Numbered from the stretch's first letter, positions 23,714-32,792 are shown. The stretch is DNA of 34,419 bases from an uncultured Prevotella sp. (GCA_946548085.1 CAMNPN010000026.1:1-34419); one strand, 5' to 3'. Notes: generated by a model from the letters alone, not told the origin. A program made the numbers and translations.

Positions 23714-24940
23714 TTATGACAATTCTGTCTCTTCGTCTTCTTCGTATTCGAAGTCTTCCAGGTCTTCGACATCTTCGGCATCGATATATTCCATGTCCTC
23801 GTCCTCTCCCATTCCCGGCCAAAGGCCGCCTACCCGTAGCCTTTCATCAGCCATTTCCTCGGCAAAGCGGGTCATGTCCTTATCACGGTGTACAAGCGAG
23901 TCCTCTGCCATCACGGAGGCCAGTTTGTTGCTCTCGGCATTCAGTTCACGCCAGAGCACGTCCTTCAGTTCCTCAAGTCCATAACCCGTGACAGCACTGA
24001 TGAACACGATCTCACAAAGGGGACTGTCACCACCATGAGACATGAGGTCGGCCTTGAGCATCTCGATGAGTTCCTCGTCGAGCAGGTCGCACTTCGTCAC
24101 TGCCAGCACGCGCCGCTTGTCTGCCAGTTCGGGGTTGAAGCGCTGCAGTTCGCCCAGCAGTATCTCATATTCCCGGCGGATATTGTCGGTATCACCTGGC
24201 ACCATGAACAACAGCAGCGAGTTGCGCTCGATATGGCGGAGGAAGCGCAGTCCAAGTCCCTTTCCCTCGGCGGCACCCTCAATGATACCCGGGATATCGG
24301 CCATCACAAACGACTTATTGTCGCGGTAGCCCACGATGCCCAGCGATGGTTCCATCGTGGTAAAGGGATAGTTGGCAATCTTCGGACGTGCGTTCGAGAG
24401 TGCCGATACAAGTGTCGACTTGCCTGCATTAGGGAATCCCACGAGTCCGACGTCTGCCAGTAGTTTCAGTTCGAGGATGATGGTCATCTCCATCATCGGC
24501 TCACCAGGCTGCGCAAACCGCGGAGCCTGGTTGGTGGCACTACGGAACTGGAAGTTTCCCAGTCCGCCACGACCGCCTTTGAGCAGCAGTACCTCCTGAC
24601 CGTCGTAGGTCACATCGCAGATGTACTTGCCCGTCTCGGCATTGTAGACCACCGTGCCACAGGGCACGTCGATATACACATCCTTCCCATCGGTGCCGTG
24701 GCACTTGTCCTTGCCACCGTTGCCGCCGTGTTCCGCGAAGATATGGCGCTCGTACTTCAGGTGCAGCAGGGTCCAGTAGTTATGGTTCCCACGCAGGTAG
24801 ATGCTGCCGCCCTTGCCACCGTCGCCACCGTCGGGACCGCCATTGGGGTTGTATTTCACATGCTTCAGGTGCATCGACCCCCTGCCGCCCTTACCAGAGC
24901 GGCACATGATCTTCACGTAGTCGACGAAATTACTTTCCAT
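23714..24940 (-). CDS. obg: GTPase Obg/CgtA
   Basis: 408 aa ribosome-assembly and stress-related GTPase. The glycine-rich Obg fold (1-160) includes [30 protein letters not shown]. The G domain includes GFPNAGKST (G1), the switch-I text [30 protein letters not shown] (G3), TKCDLLDEE (G4) and ISAVTGYG (G5). The tail is strongly acidic ([30 protein letters not shown]). Between G domain and acidic tail is [13 protein letters not shown] (365-377), encoded by the 19-bp word also found in the outer-membrane factor gene. It is last in the string hpt-adk-obg. Palindrome B fills its leader, ending 10 bp before the ATG. Confidence 0.96.
   Translation of the reverse strand: MESNFVDYVKIMCRSGKGGRGSMHLKHVKYNPNGGPDGGDGGKGGSIYLRGNHNYWTLLHLKYERHIFAEHGGNGGKDKCHGTDGKDVYIDVPCGTVVYNAETGKYICDVTYDGQEVLLLKGGRGGLGNFQFRSATNQAPRFAQPGEPMMEMTIILELKLLADVGLVGFPNAGKSTLVSALSNARPKIANYPFTTMEPSLGIVGYRDNKSFVMADIPGIIEGAAEGKGLGLRFLRHIERNSLLLFMVPGDTDNIRREYEILLGELQRFNPELADKRRVLAVTKCDLLDEELIEMLKADLMSHGGDSPLCEIVFISAVTGYGLEELKDVLWRELNAESNKLASVMAEDSLVHRDKDMTRFAEEMADERLRVGGLWPGMGEDEDMEYIDAEDVEDLEDFEYEEDEETELS
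23828..23846. repeat. 19-bp word GCCTACCCGTAGCCTTTCA inside the obg tail
   Basis: Exact copy of 433-451, in the same strand sense and reading frame, encoding E366-R-L-R-V-G371 of Obg. Confidence 0.8.
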
Positions 24941-24950
24941 TACGTTTTTT

Positions 24951-25050
24951 GTTTACGGTTTACAGTTTACGGTTTACAGATGATTACTTTTGCAGCAACC
25001 ACAGCCTACAGTCATATCATCTGTAAACCGTAAACTGTAAACCGTAAACT
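24951..25050. repeat. Palindromic repeat element B with heptamer arms (full copy)
   Basis: The left arm (24951-24979) is GTTTACG/GTTTACA units and the right arm (25021-25050) is GTAAACC/GTAAACT units. The core contains AGATGATTAC and CCTACAGTCAT. It matches element A (9567-9668) in inverted orientation. It occupies nearly the whole 118-bp gap between adk and obg inside their shared transcript. Confidence 0.87.
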
Positions 25051-25058
25051 GCAAGCAT

Positions 25059-25628
25059 TTATATTCGGTCCATCACCTTGCAGATATCGGCGAAGATACG
25101 ATCGAGGTCGCCCAGTCCGTCGATATGATAATGGATGCCCTCCTTGTTGTACCAGTCGATGAGCGGCTGTGTCTGGGAGTGATACACCACGAGACGCTTC
25201 TTAATCGTTTCCTCATTATCATCGGCACGGCCACTCTGCTGTCCGCGCAGGATGAGACGCTTCATCAGCTCGTCCTCGGGCACGTCGAGTTCGATCATCG
25301 CGGCCACCTTGTCGCCACGCTCGCTGAGCATCTTCTTCAACGCCTCAGCCTGCGGGATGGTACGGGGGAAGCCGTCGAAGATCACCCCCTTGTGATCGCC
25401 GAAAGAGTCGTAGACAGTGGCCAGGATGCTCACCATCAGATCGTCGGGGATCAGCTGTCCCTGGTCGATGTAGCTGGCGGCAGTCTTACCCAGCTCCGTG
25501 CCCTTCTTTATCTCAGCCCGCAGCACATCGCCGGTGGAGATGTGGTTCAGACCATACTTCTCAATCATTTTGTCGCTCTGTGTGCCCTTGCCTGAGCCTG
25601 GCGCACCGAAAATCACAACATTCTTCAT
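25059..25628 (-). CDS. adk: Adenylate kinase
   Basis: Converts ATP + AMP to 2 ADP, cytosolic, 189 aa. P-loop FGAPGSGKGTQSDKM (8-22), AMP-binding HISTGDVLRAEI and FDGFPRTIPQAEAL, and lid arginines RGQQSGRADDNEETIKKRL. The lid is the short form without zinc cysteines, usual for Bacteroidetes enzymes of this length. It sits between hpt (35 bp upstream) and obg on the minus strand. Confidence 0.97.
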   Translation of the reverse strand: MKNVVIFGAPGSGKGTQSDKMIEKYGLNHISTGDVLRAEIKKGTELGKTAASYIDQGQLIPDDLMVSILATVYDSFGDHKGVIFDGFPRTIPQAEALKKMLSERGDKVAAMIELDVPEDELMKRLILRGQQSGRADDNEETIKKRLVVYHSQTQPLIDWYNKEGIHYHIDGLGDLDRIFADICKVMDRI

Positions 25629-25663
25629 TTTCTTAATGGTGTTGGTTCAATTATATTATTTTA

Positions 25664-26203
25664 TCAATCATCAACGATGGTGTACACGTGTTTCAGACCA
25701 CGACCACCCTGATCGTAGTCAAGACCATAGCCCACGATAAAATCATCGGGGATGCGGAAAGCGACATAATCCAGAGCGAGCTCCTCCTGCAGCTTTTCCG
25801 GCTTGAAGAAGAGGGTACAGATCTGCACCGACGAAGGGTTCCTCGTACCTATCTGCTCCATCATCCGCTTCATCGTATGACCACTCTCAACGATATCTTC
25901 CACGATGACGACAGTCCGCCCGCTCAGGTTCTCATTGATGCCTATCACCTCATGAACCTTTCCGGTAGAGGTCGTTCCCTGATAGGAAGCCAGCTTAACG
26001 AAGGTTATCTCACAAGGAATGGTCATCTCCCTCATCAGATCGGCAGCAAAGATGAACGAGCCATTGAGCACGGCCAGGAAGAGCGGGTTCTTTCCTTCCA
26101 GGTCCTTGCTCATCTGTTCTGCCAACGCCTTCACACGCCGCTTGATTTCCGTCTCGGGGATAGAAATACGGAAGCTTTTGTCCTTGATTTTTACAGTGTC
26201 CAT
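25664..26203 (-). CDS. hpt: Hypoxanthine phosphoribosyltransferase
   Basis: Purine salvage enzyme making IMP/GMP from hypoxanthine/guanine and PRPP, 179 aa, cytosolic. The PRPP-binding loop is VVIVEDIVESGHTMKRM (the E-D pair and following S/T loop are intact). The flexible-loop region PCEITFVKLASYQGTTSTG and the base-binding segment DYVAFRIPDDFIVGYGLDYDQ are also present. It is first in the string hpt-adk-obg and divergent from nnr, with which it shares an 80-bp promoter gap. Confidence 0.95.
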   Translation of the reverse strand: MDTVKIKDKSFRISIPETEIKRRVKALAEQMSKDLEGKNPLFLAVLNGSFIFAADLMREMTIPCEITFVKLASYQGTTSTGKVHEVIGINENLSGRTVVIVEDIVESGHTMKRMMEQIGTRNPSSVQICTLFFKPEKLQEELALDYVAFRIPDDFIVGYGLDYDQGGRGLKHVYTIVDD

Positions 26204-26226
26204 GGGTCGAATACGTTATTTTTGTG

Positions 26227-26258
26227 CAAAAGTACGTATTTTTTTTGGAATCACCAAA
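26227..26258 (-). promoter_or_regulatory. Promoter of hpt-adk-obg
   Basis: On the minus strand TTTG (26255-26258), 20 bases, TACTTTTG (26227-26234). The leader to ATG 26203 is about 17 nt. It physically overlaps the divergent nnr promoter. Confidence 0.7.
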
Positions 26259-26275
26259 TCTTTTTCCTACCTTTG
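26244..26275 (+). promoter_or_regulatory. Promoter of nnr, predicting an almost leaderless mRNA
   Basis: TTTG (26244-26247), 20 bases, TACCTTTG (26268-26275). The ATG follows at 26283, so the predicted start point (about 4-7 bases after the box) nearly coincides with the start codon. Confidence 0.75.
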
Positions 26276-26282
26276 CACCATT

Positions 26283-27794
26283 ATGAAGATTTTTACAAGC
26301 GCCCAGATTCATGAACTGGACAAATATACGATTGAAAACGAGCCCATCAAGTCGATCGACCTGATGGAACGTGCAGCCAGTGCCATCACCCAGGCCATCA
26401 CCGGGGTATGGGGCAGTGCCACACGCGTCATCGTCTTTGCCGGCCCTGGGAACAATGGCGGTGACGCACTCGCCGTCGCCCGTCAGCTGTTGGATCGCGG
26501 CTATGATGTCACGGCGTACCTCTTCAACATCCAAGGACATCTCTCAGAGGACTGTGCCACCAACAAGAAACGACTGCAAGAAAAGAGATCGAAGTCGCTC
26601 ATAGAGGTGGTTCAGGAGTTTGAGCCGCCACAGTTGGATGCCGACACGCTCGTCGTTGACGGTCTCTTCGGCTCAGGACTGAACAAGCCGCTGGCAGGAG
26701 GCTTTGCCTCTCTGGTGAAATACATCAATGCCTCACCGTCGAAGGTTGTCAGCATCGACATCCCCTCAGGGCTCATGACTGAGGACAACACCTATAACGT
26801 ACGGGCAAACATCGTCCGTGCCAACCTGACGCTTACCCTCCAGCACCAGAAGCTCTCGTTCCTCTTTGCCGAGAACCAACAGTTTATCGGACAGCTGAAG
26901 GTGCTCGACATCCGGCTCAGCAAGGAGGGCATCGAAAAGACCGACGCCCAATACACCCTGCTCGAAGAGAACGACATCCGCAAACGCCTGCTGCCACGCG
27001 ACCCCTTTGCACACAAGGGAAAGATGGGCAACGCCCTTATCATCGCCGGCAGCTATGGCATGGGAGGCGCCTCCGTCCTCGCTACCAAGGCCTGTCTCAG
27101 GGTAGGCGCAGGGCGCGTCACCACCCACACCCCCAAGCGCAACCAGATCATCATGCAGATCAGCGTGCCGGAGGCAGTGCTACAGTTCGACCGTGAGGAG
27201 ACCACCTTCTCTGAAGCCGTCGACACCGACGACTTCTCTGCCGTAGGCATCGGCCCCGGACTTGGCACCAACGAGCAGACGGCTATCGCCATCATCGCCC
27301 AGCTACGACGCACCCAGTGCCCGTTGGTGGCCGATGCCGATGCCATCAACATCCTCGCCAATCACCGGGCCTGGCTCCAGCAGCTGCCAAAAGGCATCAT
27401 ACTGACCCCCCACCCCAAGGAGTTTGACCGCCTTGAGGGTCCCAGCAGCGACAGCTTTGAGCGCTTGATGAAGGCCCGCGACCTCGCCGAACGCCTGCAG
27501 GCATACGTCCTGCTCAAAGGGCACCACTCCTCACTCTGCCTGCCCGACGGACATATCGTATTCAATACGACGGGTAACGCCGGCATGGCCACCGCCGGCA
27601 GCGGCGACGTGCTCACTGGCATCATCACCGGACTGCTTGCCCGGGGATACAAGCAAGAGGATGCCTGCATCGTGGGCATGTACCTCCACGGCCTCTCCGG
27701 CGATATTGCTGCCAAAGAGCTCGGACAGGAGAGCGTCATTGCCAGCGACCTCATCCAGTACCTTCCCTACGCCTTTAAACGGATTAACGAATGA
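26283..27794 (+). CDS. nnr: Bifunctional NAD(P)H-hydrate epimerase / ADP-dependent dehydratase
   Basis: Repairs hydrated NADH and NADPH, 503 aa, cytosolic. The start at 26283 (MKIFTSAQIHELDKYTI) is the family start; the open frame reaches 88 codons further upstream through hpt without similarity. The N-terminal epimerase (YjeF_N, about 1-220) includes FAGPGNNGGDALAVARQL, VVDGLFGSGLNKPL and SIDIPSGL. The C-terminal dehydratase (YjeF_C, ribokinase-like, about 230-500) includes AHKGKMGNALIIAGSYGMGGA, GIGPGLG, LVADADAINILA, TPHPKEFDRL and NAGMATAGSGDVLTGII. Both active-site regions look complete. The downstream DUF4831 gene follows 64 bp later, across repeat C. Confidence 0.97.
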   Translation: MKIFTSAQIHELDKYTIENEPIKSIDLMERAASAITQAITGVWGSATRVIVFAGPGNNGGDALAVARQLLDRGYDVTAYLFNIQGHLSEDCATNKKRLQEKRSKSLIEVVQEFEPPQLDADTLVVDGLFGSGLNKPLAGGFASLVKYINASPSKVVSIDIPSGLMTEDNTYNVRANIVRANLTLTLQHQKLSFLFAENQQFIGQLKVLDIRLSKEGIEKTDAQYTLLEENDIRKRLLPRDPFAHKGKMGNALIIAGSYGMGGASVLATKACLRVGAGRVTTHTPKRNQIIMQISVPEAVLQFDREETTFSEAVDTDDFSAVGIGPGLGTNEQTAIAIIAQLRRTQCPLVADADAINILANHRAWLQQLPKGIILTPHPKEFDRLEGPSSDSFERLMKARDLAERLQAYVLLKGHHSSLCLPDGHIVFNTTGNAGMATAGSGDVLTGIITGLLARGYKQEDACIVGMYLHGLSGDIAAKELGQESVIASDLIQYLPYAFKRINE

Positions 27795-27807
27795 GGGAGA
27801 GTTATTT

Positions 27808-27867
27808 AGTTTATAGTTTACAGTTTATAGTTTACAGTTTATTGTTTATAGTTTATAGATGATTACT
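27808..27867 (+). repeat. Half copy (element C) of the heptamer-armed repeat, providing a start codon
   Basis: Seven consecutive heptamers of AGTTTAT/AGTTTAC type run from 27808 to 27856, followed by AGATGATTACT, the conserved core start of elements A and B. No inverted right arm follows. The ATG inside the core word is the start codon of the DUF4831 gene. Confidence 0.8.
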
Positions 27868-28968
27868 AAAGCATATAAAAATAAAAGGGGGCTGTTACTT
27901 TTCGCCTTCTCACTTTTTAGCCTTCTCACCTTTTCTCAGACCGTGAGCAGCTTCTACCAGCCCGGGGTGACCTCGGAAGGTGCCGTCTACTTCTTGCCCA
28001 AGACCGCCATCGCTGTCACCGTCACCGTAGAGAAGACCACCTACACACCTGGCGACCTCTGCCAGTATGCCGAGCGCTTCCTCCGCATCAAGGATGTGTC
28101 ACCCACCCCATCCGTGGGATACCGCATCACCACCATCCGTCAGGAGGCCATTGCCCTGCCAGACACTACCAAGCGCTATGCCGTGAAGTTCGACGCCAAG
28201 ACGGCTGCCACAAACATCCGTCTCTCCGACGACGGCATCCTCCTCGGCATCAACACCGACTCCACGCCGCACGCTGCTAATCCCACATCCATCAGTGCCC
28301 ACACGGCGTTCAACATCCCACAGTCGGCAAAACTCAATCCCCGCCAGTTCATGAACGAGGAGACCCTTGCAGCCGGCAGCACAGCCAAGATGGCAGAACT
28401 GACCGCACAGGACATCTACGAGATTCGCGAAAGCCGTAACCTGCTTGTCCGTGGACAGGCAGACAACATGCCAAAAGACGGTGAGCAGCTGCGCCTCATG
28501 CTCAACCAGCTCGACCTGCAGGACCGTGCCCTCACCTCGCTCTTCTCCGGCACTTACGATCGTGACACGCTGCAACAGCAGTTCATCATCGTCCCCACCG
28601 AGGACGCCAGCCGCGAAGTGCTCTTCAGGTTCTCACAAAAGCTTGGCATCGTTGACAGCGACGACCTCGCGGGCGTACCTTATTATATAAATATAGAGAA
28701 CCTCAATACCCTCCCCGAGTCGGAGCCCATCGACCCCAAGAAAAAGCTGAAACCCGTCTATGGCATCTTTGTCAACATACCAGGGCGCTTGCGCAGCACC
28801 GTCTCCGACGGTCGAGGACTTAGCATCAGCGAGGAGTTTCCCGCAGGACAGTTCGGCCACACAGAGCTTCTTAGCGGTGCGCTCTTCAACAAGCGCTACA
28901 CCACGCACCTGATCCTCAACCCCTTATCGGGAGCCATTGAGCAACTGGATGCCGAGTTACCAAAATAG
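27859..28968 (+). CDS. DUF4831 family exported protein
   Basis: 369 aa. N-terminal signal peptide (basic KNKRG, then LLLFAFSLFSLLTFSQ), with the mature part probably periplasmic or outer-membrane associated. Body text fits the Bacteroidetes DUF4831 family: VYFLPKTAIAVTVTVEKTTYTPGDLCQYAERFL (about 40-75), MAELTAQDIYEIRESRNLLVRGQADNMPKDG (about 175-205) and GIFVNIPGRLRSTVSDG near the C-terminus. The biochemical role is unknown. Odd feature: the start codon lies in repeat C, and part of the signal peptide is encoded by two 16-bp units (27904-27919, 27920-27935; 14 of 16 bases the same). It follows nnr and precedes DUF3467 by 25 bp. Confidence 0.85.
   Translation: MITKAYKNKRGLLLFAFSLFSLLTFSQTVSSFYQPGVTSEGAVYFLPKTAIAVTVTVEKTTYTPGDLCQYAERFLRIKDVSPTPSVGYRITTIRQEAIALPDTTKRYAVKFDAKTAATNIRLSDDGILLGINTDSTPHAANPTSISAHTAFNIPQSAKLNPRQFMNEETLAAGSTAKMAELTAQDIYEIRESRNLLVRGQADNMPKDGEQLRLMLNQLDLQDRALTSLFSGTYDRDTLQQQFIIVPTEDASREVLFRFSQKLGIVDSDDLAGVPYYINIENLNTLPESEPIDPKKKLKPVYGIFVNIPGRLRSTVSDGRGLSISEEFPAGQFGHTELLSGALFNKRYTTHLILNPLSGAIEQLDAELPK
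27904..27935. repeat. Two 16-bp units within DUF4831 signal-peptide codons
   Basis: GCCTTCTCACTTTTTA (27904-27919) and GCCTTCTCACCTTTTC (27920-27935). The words resemble the reverse complement of the 16-bp units after rpsL (29932-29963). Confidence 0.6.
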
Positions 28969-28993
28969 AATAATCATCTTAAGGAGTAGAAAT

Positions 28994-29311
28994 ATGAATG
29001 ATAACGAACAGAAGAAACAGGGCTTGCAGCTTGAGCTGCCTCAGGAGACAGCTCAAGGGGAGTATGCCAATTTTGCCATCATCACCCACTCAAGTAGTGA
29101 TTTCGTAGTAGACTTTGCGCGGGTGCTTCCCGGAGTACCAAAGGCTCAGGTGAAAAGCCGCGTCATCCTGGCGCCAGAACATGCGAAACGGCTGCTGGCT
29201 GCGCTCCAGGAGAACATCATGCGCTACGAGAAGGAGTTTGGCCCGATTCGCATCCCCAGTCAAGAACCTCGAACGATCGCTCCTTTCGACCTGCCAAAAG
29301 GCGAGGCTTGA
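28994..29311 (+). CDS. DUF3467 small protein
   Basis: 105 aa, soluble. Family text ANFAIITHSSSDFVVDFARVLPGVPKAQVKSRVILAPEHAKRLLAALQENI spans residues about 25-75. DUF3467 proteins are small conserved bacterial proteins of unknown role. The start at 28994 is supported by an AAGGAG Shine-Dalgarno site at 28981-28986, uncommon in Bacteroidetes; 19 upstream in-frame codons overlap the previous gene and are rejected. It lies 25 bp after DUF4831 and before the rpsL promoter region, with a weak hairpin at 29336-29381. Confidence 0.87.
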   Translation: MNDNEQKKQGLQLELPQETAQGEYANFAIITHSSSDFVVDFARVLPGVPKAQVKSRVILAPEHAKRLLAALQENIMRYEKEFGPIRIPSQEPRTIAPFDLPKGEA

Positions 29312-29335
29312 AAACAAACAGCGATTAAAAAACGC

Positions 29336-29381
29336 AAAAAGTGTTATATCTTGTTAAATCAATAACGATGTGACACTTTTT
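29336..29381 (+). terminator. Possible terminator after DUF3467
   Basis: AAAAAGTGT (29336-29344) pairs with ACACTTTTT (29373-29381), with a GTTAT/ATAAC inner pairing. The T-rich 3' side is followed by CCCTTTTAT. The loop is large, so confidence is moderate. Confidence 0.5.
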
Positions 29382-29393
29382 CCCTTTTATATA

Positions 29394-29425
29394 TTAGGTG
29401 AAATCGGAAAATAGTTGTACCTTTG
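29394..29425 (+). promoter_or_regulatory. Promoter of rpsL-rpsG-fusA
   Basis: TTAG (one mismatch, 29394-29397), 20 bases, TACCTTTG (29418-29425). The leader to rpsL is about 90 nt. Confidence 0.6.
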
Positions 29426-29517
29426 CAGCCCGAAACGCTATTTTGACAGGAATAGGCGTCGTAATATGCTGAATATAAACAAAATATACATATATAAATA
29501 ATTAAATTAAAAGTATT

Positions 29518-29898
29518 ATGCCTACAATTTCACAATTGGTAAGAAAAGGCAGAAAGGTAATCGTTGACAAGTCAAAGTCACCCGCGCTGGACAACTGTCC
29601 TCAGCGTCGAGGTGTCTGCGTACGTGTCTACACCACGACACCTAAGAAGCCTAATTCGGCTATGCGTAAGGTAGCCCGTGTTCGTTTGACCAACCAGAAG
29701 GAGGTCAACAGTTACATCCCCGGAGAGGGTCACAACCTGCAGGAGCACTCCATCGTGCTTGTCCGTGGCGGTCGTGTGAAGGACCTCCCCGGTGTACGTT
29801 ATCACATCGTTCGCGGTACACTCGATACCGCCGGTGTCGCCAACCGCCTGCAGCGCCGCTCCAAGTACGGTGCCAAGCGTCCCAAGGCCAAGAAGTAA
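29518..29898 (+). CDS. rpsL: 30S ribosomal protein S12
   Basis: 126 aa decoding-centre protein. The text [46 protein letters not shown] and [25 protein letters not shown] is near-universal. The lysines at the classical streptomycin positions (TPKKPNS and GRVKDLPG) are wild type. It is first in the str operon. A stem AAATGACC/GGTCATTT overlaps its stop codon, and 16-bp repeats follow before rpsG. Confidence 0.99.
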   Translation: MPTISQLVRKGRKVIVDKSKSPALDNCPQRRGVCVRVYTTTPKKPNSAMRKVARVRLTNQKEVNSYIPGEGHNLQEHSIVLVRGGRVKDLPGVRYHIVRGTLDTAGVANRLQRRSKYGAKRPKAKK

Positions 29899-29963
29899 AT
29901 GACCGGAGAGGGTCATTTGGCCGACCTTTTGAAAGGTGAAAAAGTAAAAAGGTGAAAAAGTAA
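29897..29963 (+). repeat. Stop-codon hairpin and two exact 16-bp units between rpsL and rpsG
   Basis: AAATGACC (29897-29904) pairs with GGTCATTT (29911-29918). Then AAAGGTGAAAAAGTAA occurs twice in tandem (29932-29947, 29948-29963). The rpsL-rpsG gap of 180 bp is long for a str operon and appears enlarged by repeat DNA. Confidence 0.75.
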
Positions 29964-30078
29964 GAAACAACCCGTTTTGCTGGAGAAATTGTTATAAAGG
30001 TTGAGTAAATGCTCATGTGAGAGCGTTGAAGAACAAGTAAGAACAGCCCCCAAGCAGAATTTAAACATTCAAGACAAA

Positions 30079-30555
30079 ATGAGAAAAGCAAAACCCAAGA
30101 AGCGCGTGATCCTGCCGGATCCCGTGTTCAACGACCAGAAGGTGTCTAAGTTCGTGAACCACCTGATGTACGACGGTAAGAAGTCGAAGTCGTATGAGAT
30201 TTTCTACAATGCACTGGAGACAGTGAAGTCAAAGATGCAGAACGAGGAGAAGTCGGCTCTGGATATCTGGAAGCAGGCCCTCGACAACATCACCCCCCAG
30301 GTGGAGGTGAAGAGCCGCCGTATCGGTGGTGCCACGTTCCAGGTGCCTACTGAGATCCGTCCCGACCGTAAGGAGAGCGTATCGATGAAGAATATGATTG
30401 CCTTTGCCCGCAAGCGCAGTGGCAAGTCGATGGCCGACAAACTGGCTGCCGAGATTATGGATGCCTACAACAACCAGGGTGGCGCCTTCAAGCGTAAGGA
30501 GGATATGCACCGTATGGCTGAGGCTAACCGCGCATTTGCACACTTCAGATTCTAA
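30079..30555 (+). CDS. rpsG: 30S ribosomal protein S7
   Basis: 158 aa small-subunit head protein that nucleates assembly on 16S rRNA. The start at 30079 ([19 protein letters not shown]) is the family start; 26 upstream in-frame codons lie in the spacer and are not conserved in kind. Key text: [26 protein letters not shown]-like region [29 protein letters not shown], and the C-terminal [18 protein letters not shown]. It is second in the str operon, 40 bp before fusA. Confidence 0.99.
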   Translation: MRKAKPKKRVILPDPVFNDQKVSKFVNHLMYDGKKSKSYEIFYNALETVKSKMQNEEKSALDIWKQALDNITPQVEVKSRRIGGATFQVPTEIRPDRKESVSMKNMIAFARKRSGKSMADKLAAEIMDAYNNQGGAFKRKEDMHRMAEANRAFAHFRF

Positions 30556-30595
30556 GACAGGTATTTAAGGTAAAAGATATTAAGGATAATAAGCA

Positions 30596-32725
30596 ATGGC
30601 AAATCGCGATCTACATTTGACAAGAAACATCGGTATTATGGCCCACATCGATGCCGGTAAGACCACCACCTCTGAGCGTATCCTGTTCTACACGGGTAAG
30701 ACGCACAAGATCGGTGAGGTGCACGATGGAGCAGCCACGATGGACTGGATGGCTCAGGAGCAGGAGCGTGGTATCACTATCACCTCTGCCGCTACCACCT
30801 GTAACTGGACATGGAAGAACAAGACATTCAAGATTAACCTCATTGATACTCCGGGACACGTGGACTTCACCGCCGAGGTGGAGCGCTCACTGCGTGTGCT
30901 CGACGGAGCCGTGGCTACTTATTCTGCCGCCGACGGTGTGCAGCCTCAGTCTGAGACCGTATGGCGCCAGGCCGACAAGTATAACGTGCCCCGTATCGGT
31001 TATGTGAACAAGATGGACCGCTCTGGTGCCGACTTCTTCGAGACCGTGCAGCAGATGAAGGACATCCTGGGCGCCAACCCCGTCGTGATCCAGGTGCCTA
31101 TCGGTGCTGAGGAGAACTTCAAGGGCCTGGTAGACCTGATCAAGATGAAGGCCATCCTGTGGCACGACGAGACCATGGGTGCTGAGTATGACGTTGAGGA
31201 CATCCCCTCAGACCTGCAGGCAGAGTGCGACGAGTGGCGTAACAAGTTGCTCGAGGCTGCTGCCGAGTATGATGAGGCCCTGATGGAGAAATATTTCGAC
31301 GATCCCGACTCTATCACCGAGGAGGAGATCATCGCCGCCATCCGCAAGGGTACCATCTCGATGCAGTGCACGCCGATGCTGCTCGGTTCGTCGTATAAGA
31401 ACAAGGGTGTGCAGCCCCTGCTCGACGCTGTCTGCGCCTTCCTGCCAGCACCTGTCGACGTGGAGGTGATCAAGGGTACCAACCCCAATACCGACGAGGA
31501 AGAGGACCGTGAGCCTTCAGACGAGGCTCCGACATCGGCCCTCGCCTTCAAGATCGCTACCGACCCGTATATGGGCCGTCTGGTGTTCTTCCGCGTCTAC
31601 TCTGGTAAGATCCAGGCCGGCAGTTACGTCTTCAACCCCCGTTCGGGCAAGAAGGAGCGTATCAGCCGTCTGTTCCAGATGAACTCCAACAAGGAGATTC
31701 CCATGGAGTCGATCGATGCCGGTGATATCGGCGCAGGTGTAGGCTTCAAGGATATCCGCACGGGTGACACCCTCTGCGATGAGGACAAGCCCATCGTGCT
31801 GGAGTCGATGACCTTCCCCGACACGGTGATCTCTATCGCCGTGGAGCCGAAGAGCCAGGCCGACGTCGCCAAACTCGACAACGGTCTCGCCAAGTTGGCT
31901 GAGGAAGACCCGACCTTCACCGTACGTACCGATGAGCAGAGTGGCCAGACCATCATCTCGGGTATGGGTGAGTTGCACCTCGACATCATCATCGACCGTC
32001 TGAAGCGCGAGTTCAAGGTAGAGTGCAACCAGGGTAAGCCTCAGGTGAACTACAAGGAGGCCATCACCAAGACCGTCATGGGTTATCGTGAGGTCTATAA
32101 GAAGCAGTCGGGTGGTCGCGGTAAGTTTGCCGATATCATCGTCAACGTTGGTCCTGTGGACGAGGACTACGATATCAAGGAGAACGGACCTCTGCAGTTC
32201 ATCAACGAGGTGAAGGGTGGTAACATCCCCAAGGAGTACATCCCCGCCATCCAGAAGGGCTTCGAGGCCTCTCTGAAGAACGGTATCCTCGGCGGCTATC
32301 CGATGGACTCGCTGAAGGTGGTCGTCGTCGATGGTTCGTTCCACCCCGTGGACTCTGACCAGTTGTCGTTCGAGGTTTGTGCCCAGATGGCTTACAAGGC
32401 CATCTGCGCTCAGGCAAAGCCCGTACTGATGGAGCCCATCATGAAACTCGAGGTGGTGACACCTGAGGAGAACATGGGTGACGTGATCGGCGACCTCAAC
32501 AAGCGTCGCGGTCAGGTAGAGGGTATGGACGAGGCCCGTAGCGGTGCCCGCGTCATCAAGGCCATGGTGCCCCTGTCAGAGATGTTCGGTTATGTGACCG
32601 CTCTCCGTACCATCACCTCCGGTCGTGCCACCAGTTCAATGGAGTACGATCACCACGCACCGCTCTCCAGCGCTCTGGCTAAGGCCGTGCTCGAGGAGGT
32701 CAAGGGCCGTGCCGACCTGGTATAA
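30596..32725 (+). CDS. fusA: Elongation factor G
   Basis: Translocase GTPase of protein synthesis, 709 aa. G1 AHIDAGKT (16-23), G3 DTPGH (84-88) and G4 NKMD (138-141) are intact, and domains II-V are complete ([67 protein letters not shown]). It is last in the str operon here. A rho-independent terminator follows immediately, and no rpsJ or other ribosomal gene follows within the window. GC-rich, highly biased codon use fits high expression. Confidence 0.99.
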   Translation: MANRDLHLTRNIGIMAHIDAGKTTTSERILFYTGKTHKIGEVHDGAATMDWMAQEQERGITITSAATTCNWTWKNKTFKINLIDTPGHVDFTAEVERSLRVLDGAVATYSAADGVQPQSETVWRQADKYNVPRIGYVNKMDRSGADFFETVQQMKDILGANPVVIQVPIGAEENFKGLVDLIKMKAILWHDETMGAEYDVEDIPSDLQAECDEWRNKLLEAAAEYDEALMEKYFDDPDSITEEEIIAAIRKGTISMQCTPMLLGSSYKNKGVQPLLDAVCAFLPAPVDVEVIKGTNPNTDEEEDREPSDEAPTSALAFKIATDPYMGRLVFFRVYSGKIQAGSYVFNPRSGKKERISRLFQMNSNKEIPMESIDAGDIGAGVGFKDIRTGDTLCDEDKPIVLESMTFPDTVISIAVEPKSQADVAKLDNGLAKLAEEDPTFTVRTDEQSGQTIISGMGELHLDIIIDRLKREFKVECNQGKPQVNYKEAITKTVMGYREVYKKQSGGRGKFADIIVNVGPVDEDYDIKENGPLQFINEVKGGNIPKEYIPAIQKGFEASLKNGILGGYPMDSLKVVVVDGSFHPVDSDQLSFEVCAQMAYKAICAQAKPVLMEPIMKLEVVTPEENMGDVIGDLNKRRGQVEGMDEARSGARVIKAMVPLSEMFGYVTALRTITSGRATSSMEYDHHAPLSSALAKAVLEEVKGRADLV

Positions 32726-32755
32726 AAGATACAGAACATATCTTAATATAAGAAG

Positions 32756-32792
32756 AGTCCCGGTATCGCTTGGCGATGCCGGGACTTTTTTC
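32756..32792 (+). terminator. Rho-independent terminator of the str operon
   Basis: A 13-bp stem AGTCCCGGTATCG / CGATGCCGGGACT (32756-32768 and 32774-32786, one G-T pair) with a 5-nt loop, followed by a seven-T run. Confidence 0.93.

Noticed and set aside
23714..24940. Acidic C-terminus of Obg as a frameshifted tail
   Set aside because: Acidic tails are normal in many Obg proteins and the frame is continuous; only the short ERLRVG segment is unusual.
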